Shown here one piece after another: positions 47,005-56,493 of a stretch of DNA of 64,000 bases. The notes beneath the pieces are model-generated. The model was not told the DNA's origin and searched no databases. It saw only the letters and a program-made list of their open reading frames with translations. This DNA comes from Paracoccaceae bacterium (GTDB taxonomy: Bacteria > Pseudomonadota > Alphaproteobacteria > Rhodobacterales > Rhodobacteraceae): contig JAHYIZ010000002.1 of the NCBI GenBank assembly GCA_019429405.1, forward strand, positions 92,733 through 156,732, read 5' to 3'. The stretch's first letter is position 1, and every line of letters starts with the position of its first letter. The position numbers and the translations under genes are program-made.

Positions 47005-47463
47005 GTGAAACTGTCAACCAAGGGACGCTATGCAATGGTGGCGCTGGTCGATCTGGCGACGGCGGGCGAAGACCAGATGACCTCGCTCGCCGCAATTTCC
47101 AGGCGGCAGAATCTGTCTTTGCCTTATCTGGAGCAGTTGTTCGTGCGGCTGCGGCGCGCCGGCCTCGTGCGCTCGGTGCGCGGGCCGGGGGGCGGCTACC
47201 GGCTGGCGCGCGAGCCTGGCGAGATCAGGATTTCCGAGGTGTTCGAGGCGGTGGACGAGTCGGTTTCGGCGCTGGAAAAGGGCGCGGGGGCGACGGGTGG
47301 CGTTTCGGGCAGCCGCGCGCAAAGCCTTTCCAACCGGCTTTGGGAAAGCATGTCGGCGCAGGTCTATGTGTTTTTGCACGCGACCACGCTGGCCGATGTT
47401 GTGGGCAACGGGCTGAAACCCTGCCCGGCGGTGCCGAACCTGTTTACCGTGGTCGACGCATGA
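47005..47463 (+). CDS. iscR: Rrf2-family Fe-S regulator IscR (single-cysteine type)
   Basis: Repressor of the Fe-S assembly operon, 152 residues with an Rrf2 winged helix (KLSTKGRYAMVALVDLATA; LPYLEQLFVRLRRAGLVRSV, RGPGGGYRLAR). It has only one cysteine, in GLKPCPAVP near residue 142. The three-cysteine cluster of E. coli IscR is absent, matching the unusual cluster ligation described for Rhodobacter IscR. The start is GTG at 47005 with AGGAGG upstream. Confidence 0.9.
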   Translation: MKLSTKGRYAMVALVDLATAGEDQMTSLAAISRRQNLSLPYLEQLFVRLRRAGLVRSVRGPGGGYRLAREPGEIRISEVFEAVDESVSALEKGAGATGGVSGSRAQSLSNRLWESMSAQVYVFLHATTLADVVGNGLKPCPAVPNLFTVVDA

Positions 47464-47493
47464 CCCATCGTTGCGCGCGCCGCAGGTGCAGGT

Positions 47494-47530
47494 GCCTCCG
47501 GCGGGGGTATTTGGGCGTTGAAGAAATGAG
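47494..47530 (+). repeat. Half copy of the intergenic repeat
   Basis: GCCTCCGGCGGGGGTATTT (47494-47512) matches one outer arm of the copy at 40616 with one substitution (GGATATTT to GGGTATTT). It is followed by GGGCGTTGAAGAAATGA. It occupies the 73-bp gap between iscR and the nifS-like gene, inside an operon, so it is unlikely to be a full terminator. Confidence 0.6.
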
Positions 47531-47536
47531 GGCCGG

Positions 47537-48592
47537 GTGAGCGCGCGGGTTTACCTTGACTGGAACGCCACGGCGCCTTTGCGGGGCGAGGCGCGGGCGG
47601 CGATGGCGGCGGCGATGGACATCGTCGGTAACCCCTCGTCGGTGCACGCCGAGGGCCGCGCCGCGCGGGCATTGGTGGAACGCGCGCGCGCGCAGGTTGC
47701 GGCGGCGCTCGGGGCCGAGGGCGCGGATGTGATCTTTACCTCGGGCGCCACCGAAGCGGCGGCACTGGCCTGCGCGGGCAGGGGGCTGGCCTGCGCCGAG
47801 GTTGAACATGATGCGGTTTGGGCCTGGTGTGACCCGGTCTTGCCGGTCGATGCGGCGGGGCAAGTGACGGTGACCGACCCGGCGCAAAGCGCGTTGCAGC
47901 TGGCCAATTCCGAGACCGGCGTGCTGCAGGCATTGCCCGCGGGGCTGGCGGTCAGCGATCTGACGCAAGCCTTTGGCAAGGTACCCTTCGCCTTCAACTG
48001 GCTTGGGGTCACGGCGGGGCTGGTTTCGGCGCACAAGCTCGGTGGTCCGAAGGGTGTGGGGGCGCTGGTGGTGAAGCGCGGCACCGAAATTGCCAGCCAG
48101 ATCAAGGGTGGCGGGCAGGAAATGGGGCGGCGCGCGGGCACCGAGAACCTGATCGGCATTGCCGGTTTCGGCGCCGCCGCCGAGGCCGCCGCGCGTGATC
48201 TGGCGGCCGGGGTCTGGGACGAGGTTGCAGAAATTAGAAAGATTCTAGAATTAGCTCTGGAAGCTGGCGCCGAAGGTGTTATTTTCCCCGGAAGGGAAAG
48301 CTCGGGGCCGGGGCGGCTGCCCAATACGAGTTGCATTATGGCGCCGGGTTGGCGTGGCGAAACGCAGGTGATGGCGCTGGATCTGGCAGGGTTTGCGATT
48401 TCGGCCGGGTCGGCCTGTTCGTCGGGCAAGGTGCGCGCCAGCCGCGTGCTGGGCGCGATGGGGTTTGACAGCGCCGCCGCAGGTACGGCGGTGCGGGTTT
48501 CGATCGGGCCGGGCGTGCCGCGCGAGCAGGTCTTGCGCTTTGCCGATGCCTGGTGCGCCGCCTACGCCCGCCAGCGCGCGCGGGCAACGTGA
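47537..48592 (+). CDS. Cysteine desulfurase, NifS/IscS class
   Basis: PLP enzyme that removes sulfur from cysteine for Fe-S assembly, 351 residues. Lys167 in [10 protein letters not shown] binds PLP, and Cys294 in [11 protein letters not shown] is the persulfide cysteine. The long SSGK loop marks class I. The GTG start follows the iscR gap. Codons around 48226-48305 are markedly atypical (ATT, AGA, CTA, TTA). A second, class II desulfurase (sufS) ends the same operon. Confidence 0.93.
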   Translation: MSARVYLDWNATAPLRGEARAAMAAAMDIVGNPSSVHAEGRAARALVERARAQVAAALGAEGADVIFTSGATEAAALACAGRGLACAEVEHDAVWAWCDPVLPVDAAGQVTVTDPAQSALQLANSETGVLQALPAGLAVSDLTQAFGKVPFAFNWLGVTAGLVSAHKLGGPKGVGALVVKRGTEIASQIKGGGQEMGRRAGTENLIGIAGFGAAAEAAARDLAAGVWDEVAEIRKILELALEAGAEGVIFPGRESSGPGRLPNTSCIMAPGWRGETQVMALDLAGFAISAGSACSSGKVRASRVLGAMGFDSAAAGTAVRVSIGPGVPREQVLRFADAWCAAYARQRARAT

Positions 48593-48636
48593 AGAATGCG
48601 CCGCAAGGCACCGAAAATGAACGGGAAGGCGATATC

Positions 48637-50147
<1,511 letters not shown>

Positions 50148-50151
<4 letters not shown>

Positions 50152-50744
50152 GGCTTGCAGCCCTCGAACGCCCGCGCCTGACCCTGCCGCCCGATGAGGC
50201 GGCGGCGCTGGCGCGCGCCTATGGCGCGGCGGGGGTGATACTCGAATACGGGTCCGGCGGGTCAACCGTGCTGGCGGCTGAAATGCCGGGCAAGCGGGTG
50301 TTTTCGGTCGAAAGCGACAAGGAATGGCTGGGTGGCATGGCGCGCTGGTTTGCCGCCAACCCGCCCAAGGCCGAACTGGTGCTGCACCACGCCGATATCG
50401 GGCCGACCGGGCCATGGGGCAAGCCGCTTGACGACGCCAGCTTTCGCAAATGGCCGGGCTACCCCAATTCTGTCTGGGACCGGCCCGATTTCGTGCACCC
50501 TGATGTGGTGCTGGTCGATGGCCGCTTTCGCGCCGCCTGTTTTGCCACCGTGGCGCTGCGCATCACCCGCCCCGTCACCGTGCTGGTCGATGACTACATC
50601 GACCGCCCCCCCTATCACGAGGTCGAAACCCTTGCCCCGCGCGCCGAGATGATCGGCCGCATGGCGCGGTTCGAGCTTGCCCCGCAACCCTTTCCGGCGC
50701 AGCGCATGGCGTGGCTCTTGGGCCTGTTCCTGCGCCCCGGATGA
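50148..50744 (+). CDS. Methyltransferase-like protein inside the suf operon
   Basis: 198-residue cytosolic protein with a Rossmann-type SAM-binding appearance: [17 protein letters not shown] (motif I), [11 protein letters not shown] (acidic motif II) and [20 protein letters not shown]. It begins by ATGA overlap with sufB and ends 20 bp before sufC, so it is expressed with the assembly machinery. The substrate is unknown; a role in Fe-S assembly is inferred from position only. Confidence 0.75.
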
Positions 50745-50764
50745 TCTGATTAAACGAGGAAAAC

Positions 50765-51520
50765 ATGCTTGAAATCAAGAACCTGCACGTCAAACTTCAA
50801 GAAGAGGAAAAGGTCATCCTCAAAGGCGTCAACCTGCATGTTGGCGCCGGGCAGGTGCACGCGATCATGGGGCCGAACGGGTCTGGCAAATCAACGCTGA
50901 GCTATGTGCTTTCCGGCCGCGAGGGCTATGAAGTGACGGCGGGCAGCGCCACGCTGCTGGGGCAAGACCTGCTCGCGCTCGACCCCGAGGAACGCGCCGC
51001 GGCGGGGCTGTTTCTGGCGTTCCAATATCCGGTCGAAATTCCCGGTGTTGGCAACATGGTGTTCTTGCGCACCGCGCTGAATGCGCAACGGAAGGCGCGC
51101 AATGAGCCTGAGGTCAGCGCGGGCGAATTTCTCAAGTTGGTGCGAGAAAAGGCCAAGACGTTGAAGATCGACGCCGAAATGCTCAAGCGCCCGGTCAACG
51201 TCGGGTTTTCAGGGGGCGAGAAAAAGCGCAACGAGATTTTGCAGATGGCGGTGTTGGAGCCGCGCATGTGCGTGCTCGATGAAACCGACTCGGGGCTTGA
51301 TGTCGATGCGATGAAGCTGGTGGCCGATGGTGTGAACGCGTTGCGCGATGCCGGGCGCAGTTTTCTGGTTATAACGCATTATCAAAGGCTTTTGGACCAT
51401 ATCGCACCTGACGTGGTGCATATTATGGCCGATGGCCGCATCATCCGCACGGGTGGGCCAGACCTGGCGCTTGAGGTTGAGAAAAACGGCTATGCCGACC
51501 TTCTGGCGGGGGTGCTCTGA
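50765..51520 (+). CDS. sufC: Fe-S assembly ATPase SufC
   Basis: ABC-type ATPase of SufBCD, 251 residues and cytosolic. Walker A is GPNGSGKST near 38, the ABC signature is FSGGEKKRNEI near 142 and Walker B is MCVLDETDSGLD near 162. TSGLDVDA-type D-loop and H-loop (VITHYQRLL) are present. The stop/start overlap with sufD is one base. Confidence 0.97.
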   Translation: MLEIKNLHVKLQEEEKVILKGVNLHVGAGQVHAIMGPNGSGKSTLSYVLSGREGYEVTAGSATLLGQDLLALDPEERAAAGLFLAFQYPVEIPGVGNMVFLRTALNAQRKARNEPEVSAGEFLKLVREKAKTLKIDAEMLKRPVNVGFSGGEKKRNEILQMAVLEPRMCVLDETDSGLDVDAMKLVADGVNALRDAGRSFLVITHYQRLLDHIAPDVVHIMADGRIIRTGGPDLALEVEKNGYADLLAGVL

Positions 51521-52722
51521 TGCAATCCGCCCGCGCAGACGCGGCGGCGCGGCTGGCCGACATGGGCCTGCCGGGGCGGCGCGATGAATATTGGCGCTGG
51601 ACCAATCCGGCGCCGTTCATGGCCGAAGCGGTCCCCGAGGCCGGGGCCTTTCGGGCCGACACGCCCATTTTCGCCGATATGCCGAAGGTTCGGCTGGTCT
51701 TTACCGATGGCGTCTTTGACGCCGCCGCATCAGATGACCCCAGACTGGCGGGGGTTGAAATCGCGCGGCTGGCCGATGCGCCGCAATGGGCTGGTGCCTT
51801 TTACGGCAGTCTTGAGGCATCGGGGCAAGCCCCCGTGCGCCGGCCCTTTGCCGCGCTGAACACCGCGCGGGCAAGCGATGGCGTGATGCTGCGCGTCACG
51901 GGCCGTGCCGCGCGCCCTGTACACATATCTTATCGCCAGAGTTCAGATACTTCCGAGGCGATCTTGCACCACTGCGTGAAGCTGGAGGAAGGCGCCGAGC
52001 TGACCCTGCTCGAAACCGGCACCGCTGCCGCGCGCGCAAATCTGGTGCTAGAGGTCGATGTGGGCGCGGGCGCGCGCTTTCATCACATCCGCCCGCAGGG
52101 CCGCTCGCACGGGCACCGGGTCTATAGCGCGATCTTCGCGCGCATCAGCGCCGGGGCGCTGTTCAAATCGTTCACGCTTTCCATGAACGGGCGGCTGACG
52201 CGCAACGAGGCGATGATCGAGATCGTGGGCGACAACGCGCTGGCCCATATCGCCGGTGCAGCACTTGGCGACGGCGCCGATGGCGATTTTCACCATGACG
52301 ACACCGTGTTCATCACCCACGGCGCCGAGGGCGGCGAAAGCCGTCAGGTCTTCAAGAAGGTGCTGCGGCATGGTGCCACAGGCATCTTCCAAGGCAAGAT
52401 TCTGGTGCAGCCCGGCGCGCAAAAGACCGACGGCTACCAGATCAGCCAGGCCTTGATGCTTGATGACCTGTGCCAGTTCCTCGCCAAGCCGGAACTGGAG
52501 ATTTACGCCGATGACGTGAAGTGCAGCCACGGGTCCACCACCGGGGCCATTGATGAAACGGCGCTTTTCTACCTGCGCTCGCGCGGAGTGCCGCGCGAAG
52601 AGGCGGTGTCGCTACTGGTGCTTTCTTTCCTCGCTGATGCTATTGCCGAGATTGACGACGAGGCGATTGCGGCAGAGATCTTGGCGCGGTTGCAAGACTG
52701 GCTGGCGCGGCACCGGGGGTAA
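51520..52722 (+). CDS. sufD: Fe-S assembly protein SufD
   Basis: SufB paralogue of the SufBCD scaffold, 400 residues. The N-terminus is PGRRDEYWRWTNPAPF, the beta-helix core includes HHDDTVFITHGAEGGESRQVFKK, and the C-terminus is DVKCSHGSTTGAIDETALFY with the conserved His/Cys region. It is followed by two membrane-protein genes after 1 bp. Confidence 0.96.
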   Translation: MQSARADAAARLADMGLPGRRDEYWRWTNPAPFMAEAVPEAGAFRADTPIFADMPKVRLVFTDGVFDAAASDDPRLAGVEIARLADAPQWAGAFYGSLEASGQAPVRRPFAALNTARASDGVMLRVTGRAARPVHISYRQSSDTSEAILHHCVKLEEGAELTLLETGTAAARANLVLEVDVGAGARFHHIRPQGRSHGHRVYSAIFARISAGALFKSFTLSMNGRLTRNEAMIEIVGDNALAHIAGAALGDGADGDFHHDDTVFITHGAEGGESRQVFKKVLRHGATGIFQGKILVQPGAQKTDGYQISQALMLDDLCQFLAKPELEIYADDVKCSHGSTTGAIDETALFYLRSRGVPREEAVSLLVLSFLADAIAEIDDEAIAAEILARLQDWLARHRG

Positions 52723-52723
52723 C

Positions 52724-53230
52724 ATGGCGATTGTTCCGAACATTTTTCGAAGCTGGCGGCAACCGCGCGTGGTGATGCGCGCGCTTCTGGCGCAAGGCCC
52801 GCGCGAAGACCGGGCGCTGGCCACGCTGATGGCGGCCTGCGGTGTGGTGTTCGTGTCGCTCTGGCCCGCGCAATCGCGGCTGGCCTTTCTCGATGCGGCG
52901 CTGCCCGAGGCGCAGCGGATCCCGCTTGAGGGTCGCATTGCCGGGGCGGCCTTCGGCGCCATTTTCGTGCTGCCGCTGATCGCCTACACGCTGGCGGCGC
53001 TGTCGCATATTGTGGCGCGCGCCTTTGGCGGGCGCGGCACCGGGTTCCGGGTGCGGATGGCGCTGTTCTGGTCGATGCTGGCGGTCGCGCCGGCGGTGCT
53101 GCTGCAGGGGCTGGTCGCGGGCTTCATCGGGCCGGGGGCTGCGCTCAACCTTGTCGGGCTGGTGCTGGCGGCAGGGTTCTTTGGCATCTGGGGCGCAAGC
53201 CTGAGGGTTGCCGAGTTCGAGGCGTCGTGA
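52724..53230 (+). CDS. YIP1-family membrane protein, first of pair
   Basis: 168 residues with about four hydrophobic helices (TLMAACGVVFVSLWPA; GAIFVLPLIAYTLAALSHIV; FWSMLAVAPAVLLQGLVAGF; LNLVGLVLAAGFFGIWG). It is YIP1/Yip1-like. The ATG begins one base after the sufD stop. Its role in Fe-S assembly is not known. It overlaps its paralogue-like neighbour by one base. Confidence 0.75.
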   Translation: MAIVPNIFRSWRQPRVVMRALLAQGPREDRALATLMAACGVVFVSLWPAQSRLAFLDAALPEAQRIPLEGRIAGAAFGAIFVLPLIAYTLAALSHIVARAFGGRGTGFRVRMALFWSMLAVAPAVLLQGLVAGFIGPGAALNLVGLVLAAGFFGIWGASLRVAEFEAS

Positions 53231-53823
53231 TGCGGTTTGATCCCGCCTTCTTCGCGCAACTGGTGGCGCAAAGCGTGCGTGAGCCGCGCGTGGCCGCCGC
53301 CCGGCTGATCGGGTTTGGCGTGCCGCTGCCTTTGCTCTGGCAGGCGGCTGCGGCGGTGGCGGCATCTTCGGCGGTGCTCAGCTGGCTCGCGAACGCGATG
53401 TTCCCGGTGCAGATCTCGGCCCCGTGGATGGCGCTGACCGACTCGCCGTTGCGCATGGCGCTGGCGCAAATGGCCAGCATCGCGCTGGTCGCTGGGGCGA
53501 TGTCGGGGCTGGGGCAGGTGTTTGGCGGCAAGGGCCGGTTTGCGCAGGCGCTGGTGCTGGCGGTCTGGATCGAGGTTGTGCTCTTGTGCGTGCAGGCCGC
53601 GCAGGTGGTGCTGATGCTGCTCTTTCCGCTGTTTGCCAGCGCGCTCGGCATGGCGGCCTTCGTGCTCTTTCTGGTGATGTTGACGCAATTCACCGCGGCC
53701 CTGCACGGGTTCACGCGCAGTTTGTTTGTGTTCTTGGGCATCGTTGCCACCTTGTTCATCGCGGCGCTGCTGGCGGCGATCGTGCTTGGCATGTTCGGCC
53801 TTGTGCCCACGACGGGGGCATAG
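53230..53823 (+). CDS. YIP1-family membrane protein, second of pair
   Basis: 197 residues with five hydrophobic helices and the YIP1 layout (start FDPAFFAQLVAQSVREPRVAAARLIG; MLLFPLFASALGMAAFVLFLVML; LGIVATLFIAALLAAIVLGM). The ATG shares a base with the previous stop (TGATG); a GTG one codon earlier is possible. It lies three bases before sufS. Confidence 0.75.
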   Translation: MRFDPAFFAQLVAQSVREPRVAAARLIGFGVPLPLLWQAAAAVAASSAVLSWLANAMFPVQISAPWMALTDSPLRMALAQMASIALVAGAMSGLGQVFGGKGRFAQALVLAVWIEVVLLCVQAAQVVLMLLFPLFASALGMAAFVLFLVMLTQFTAALHGFTRSLFVFLGIVATLFIAALLAAIVLGMFGLVPTTGA

Positions 53824-53826
53824 GCG

Positions 53827-55044
53827 ATGTATGACGTAAACCGCATCCGTGCCGATTTTCCGATTTTGTCGCGCGAGGTGAACGGCAGGCCGCTGGTTTA
53901 CCTCGACAACGGCGCATCGGCGCAAAAGCCGCAGGTGGTGATCGACACGGTCACCCGTGCCTATGCGCAGGATTACGCCAATGTGCATCGCGGCTTGCAC
54001 ACGCTCTCGACGATCTCGACCGAGGCTTATGAGGCGGTGCGCGGCAAGGTGGCGCGCTTCATCGGCGCGCATGAGGATGAGATCGTCTTTACGACCGGCT
54101 CGACCGAGGGCATCAACATGGTGTCCTACGCCTGGGCGGCGCCACGGCTTCAGGCGGGCGATGAAATCGTGCTCAGTCTTCTCGAACATCACGCCAATAT
54201 CGTGCCGTGGCATTTTCTGCGCGAACGTCAGGGCGTGGTGCTGAAATGGGTGGCCCCGGACCCCGATGGCAGCCTGCCCGCCGAAAAGGTGCTAAAGGCG
54301 GTTGGCCCCCGCACCCGGCTGATTGCCGTTACCCAGATGTCGAACGTGCTCGGCACGCGCGTCGATGTCGGCGCCATTTGCCGGGGCGCGCGGGCGCGTG
54401 GCGTGCCGGTGCTGGTCGATGGCAGCCAGGGCGCGGTGCATGCGCCGGTCAACGTGGCCGAGATCGGCTGCGATTTTTACGCCATCACCGGGCACAAGCT
54501 TTACGGCCCCAGCGGCTCGGGCGCGATCTTCATTGCGCGCGACAGGCTGGCCGAGATGCGCCCCTTTCTGGGCGGCGGCGACATGATTCGCGAGGTTTCG
54601 CAAGATGCGGTGAGCTACGCCGAAGGCTATGCGCGCCTGGAGGCGGGCACGCCCGGCATTGTGCAGCAGATCGGTTTTGGCGCGGCGCTCGACTACCTCA
54701 CCGCACTTGGAATGGAAAATATCGCGGCCCATGAGGCTGATCTGCGCGACTATGCGATCTCACGCTTTGCCGGGCTGAACTGGTTGCAGGTGCAGGGCAC
54801 CGCACCCGGCAAGGGCGCGATCTTCTCGCTTACCCTCGAAGGCGCGGCCCACGCGCATGACATTTCGACCATTCTCGACAAGCGCGGCATCGCCGTGCGG
54901 GCGGGCACGCATTGCGCAATGCCGCTACTGACCCATCTGGGCCAGACCGCCACTGCGCGCGCCTCGTTCGGGCTTTACAACACCCGCGCCGAGGTCGATG
55001 CGCTGGTCAGCGGTCTGGAACTTTGCCACGACCTGCTGGGGTGA
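53827..55044 (+). CDS. sufS: Cysteine desulfurase SufS (class II)
   Basis: PLP-dependent sulfur donor for SufBCD, 405 residues. ITGHKLYGPSGSGA holds the PLP lysine, Cys363 in RAGTHCAMPL is the persulfide cysteine and RADFP-type start (IRADFPILSREVNGRPLVYLDNGA) is typical of SufS. It ends the operon here. No sufE, sufU or sufA gene follows within the window. Confidence 0.96.
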   Translation: MYDVNRIRADFPILSREVNGRPLVYLDNGASAQKPQVVIDTVTRAYAQDYANVHRGLHTLSTISTEAYEAVRGKVARFIGAHEDEIVFTTGSTEGINMVSYAWAAPRLQAGDEIVLSLLEHHANIVPWHFLRERQGVVLKWVAPDPDGSLPAEKVLKAVGPRTRLIAVTQMSNVLGTRVDVGAICRGARARGVPVLVDGSQGAVHAPVNVAEIGCDFYAITGHKLYGPSGSGAIFIARDRLAEMRPFLGGGDMIREVSQDAVSYAEGYARLEAGTPGIVQQIGFGAALDYLTALGMENIAAHEADLRDYAISRFAGLNWLQVQGTAPGKGAIFSLTLEGAAHAHDISTILDKRGIAVRAGTHCAMPLLTHLGQTATARASFGLYNTRAEVDALVSGLELCHDLLG

Positions 55045-55052
55045 GCCTGTGC

Positions 55053-55364
55053 TCAGAACATCGGTGACAGGCTGAGCTCGGGCAACGGCGTGCCATCGGG
55101 GGCAAGAAAGACGCGAAAGCTCGTGCCGTCGGACCGCGCAATCTCGGCGCGCCAGAAGAGGCCATGCACCTGCTGCAGGTCAGCGACCCGGTAGCTGCCG
55201 CGCGTCAGCCGCGCGGTCAGCGCCTCGGCGCTGATCCAGCCGCTTGCGCGGGCGACGGCATGAACGCTGGCGGCGGTAATCGGCGGCGCGGCCTCGGCCG
55301 CGCCCAAGGCAAACAGACCGACCGCAGCGGCAAGGGCGGTGCAAAACAGGATGGTGCGTCTCAT
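55053..55364 (-). CDS. Small exported PepSY-like protein, divergent from regulator operon
   Basis: 103 residues. The signal peptide (ILFCTALAAAVGLFALGAAEA) is followed by a small domain ending in FWRAEIARSDGTSFRVFLAP and DGTPLPEL, which has the strand pattern of PepSY domains. GGAGGAA precedes the ATG at 55364. It is divergent from the PepSY/two-component genes and shares the operator region at 55429. Confidence 0.7.
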   Translation of the reverse strand: MRRTILFCTALAAAVGLFALGAAEAAPPITAASVHAVARASGWISAEALTARLTRGSYRVADLQQVHGLFWRAEIARSDGTSFRVFLAPDGTPLPELSLSPMF

Positions 55365-55428
55365 CGGCAATTCCTCCGCTTGGGGGCGCCAGAATCGGCG
55401 CCTGATGCGCCATAGTGCCACAGCATCG

Positions 55429-55467
55429 CTGACGCCGCCCTGACCGCGCCTGTCAGCGCCCTGTCAG
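55429..55467. promoter_or_regulatory. Four-half-site operator of the PepSY-RR-HK operon
   Basis: CTGAC at 55429 and 55440, then GTCAG at 55452 and 55463, giving CTGAC-N6-CTGAC-N7-GTCAG-N6-GTCAG. The whole is an inverted repeat of two direct repeats with 11-bp period, as expected for tandem OmpR-type dimers. It lies between two divergent genes. An identical arrangement stands before the cytochrome operon at 57836. Confidence 0.7.
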
Positions 55468-55490
55468 CGGCGCCCTGCTAGGGCTGGCCC

Positions 55491-55847
55491 ATGTTCCGCC
55501 CCCTCGCCCTTGCTCTTGCCCTCGGCCTTGCCCAGCCCGCGCTGGCCGATGCCAAGCGCCCGCATGATCACGACGCCGCGCACGAGGCGCTGCGGCGCGC
55601 CGAGGTGCTGCCGCTGGCCGAGGTGCTGCGCGCGATTGAGGCGCAGTTCAACGCCCGCCTGATCGAGGTGGAGTTTGAGCGCAAGTCGGGGCAATATATT
55701 TATGATTTCGAACTGATCACTGCTGACGGCAGGATTATCGAGGTTGAGGTGGATGCGGCAACCGGGCGCGTGCTGAAGGTCGAGGGCGACCCCGGCCCTG
55801 CGCCCGATGAGGGGGCAGGCGATGCGGGCACTGGCGGTCGAGGATGA
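55491..55847 (+). CDS. Exported PepSY-domain protein
   Basis: 118 residues. The signal peptide (FRPLALALALGLAQPALA) leads to one PepSY domain (VLPLAEVLRAIEAQFNARLI, EVEFERKSGQYIYDFELITADGR, VEVDAATGRVLKVEGD). PepSY proteins often sit next to two-component systems and may tune sensor or peptidase activity. It overlaps the response-regulator gene. AGGG at 55480-55483 is the likely ribosome site. Confidence 0.85.
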   Translation: MFRPLALALALGLAQPALADAKRPHDHDAAHEALRRAEVLPLAEVLRAIEAQFNARLIEVEFERKSGQYIYDFELITADGRIIEVEVDAATGRVLKVEGDPGPAPDEGAGDAGTGGRG

Positions 55848-56493
55848 CGCGCGCATCGCGGCCGATCTGACCACGGCCTTGCAGGCAGCGGGCTTTGTGG
55901 TGCAGACCTGCGCCGATGGCGAGACCGCGTGGTTTTTGGGGGATACCGAGGATTTCGACCTGATCGTGCTCGATCTGGGCCTGCCCAAGCTTGACGGGCT
56001 GAGCGTGCTCAAGCGCTGGCGCGCGGCGGGGCGCGACATGCCGGTGCTGGTGCTGACCGCGCGCGGCACCTGGAGCGAGCGGGTTGAAGGGATCGACGCG
56101 GGCGCCGATGACTACCTGCCCAAACCCTTCCGCATGGAGGAACTTGTGGCCCGCGCCCGCGCGCTGGTGCGCCGCGCGGCGGGGCGCGGCGGCGCCGTGC
56201 AGGCGGCGGGTGAGCTGACGCTCGATGCCAACCGCATGACCGTGGCGCGGCGCGGGGTGCCGATGGCGGTGACCGCGCTCGAATATCGCCTGCTCGCCTA
56301 TCTGATGCTGCACCGCGACCGCGTGGTGGCGCCGGGCGAATTGCTCGAACACCTTTACGGCGATGATTTCTCGCGCGAGGCGAACGCGCTTGAGGCGCTG
56401 GTGGCGCGGCTGCGGCGCAAGCTTGGCCCCGGCATCATCGGCACAAGGCGCGGCTTTGGCTATTTTCTCGAAGGCGGCGGGGTGGCGGCATGA
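55822..56493 (+). CDS. OmpR/PhoP-type response regulator
   Basis: 223 residues. The receiver domain has Asp51 (LIVLDLGLPKLDG) and Lys101 (DDYLPKPF). A C-terminal winged helix follows (LTALEYRLLAYLMLHRDRVV; ALVARLRRKLG; RGFGYFLEGG). The ATG at 55822 is taken; an ATG 15 bp earlier is in frame. It is coupled to the kinase gene by ATGA. It is the likely binder of the operators at 55429 and 57836. Confidence 0.94.
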   Translation: MRALAVEDDARIAADLTTALQAAGFVVQTCADGETAWFLGDTEDFDLIVLDLGLPKLDGLSVLKRWRAAGRDMPVLVLTARGTWSERVEGIDAGADDYLPKPFRMEELVARARALVRRAAGRGGAVQAAGELTLDANRMTVARRGVPMAVTALEYRLLAYLMLHRDRVVAPGELLEHLYGDDFSREANALEALVARLRRKLGPGIIGTRRGFGYFLEGGGVAA

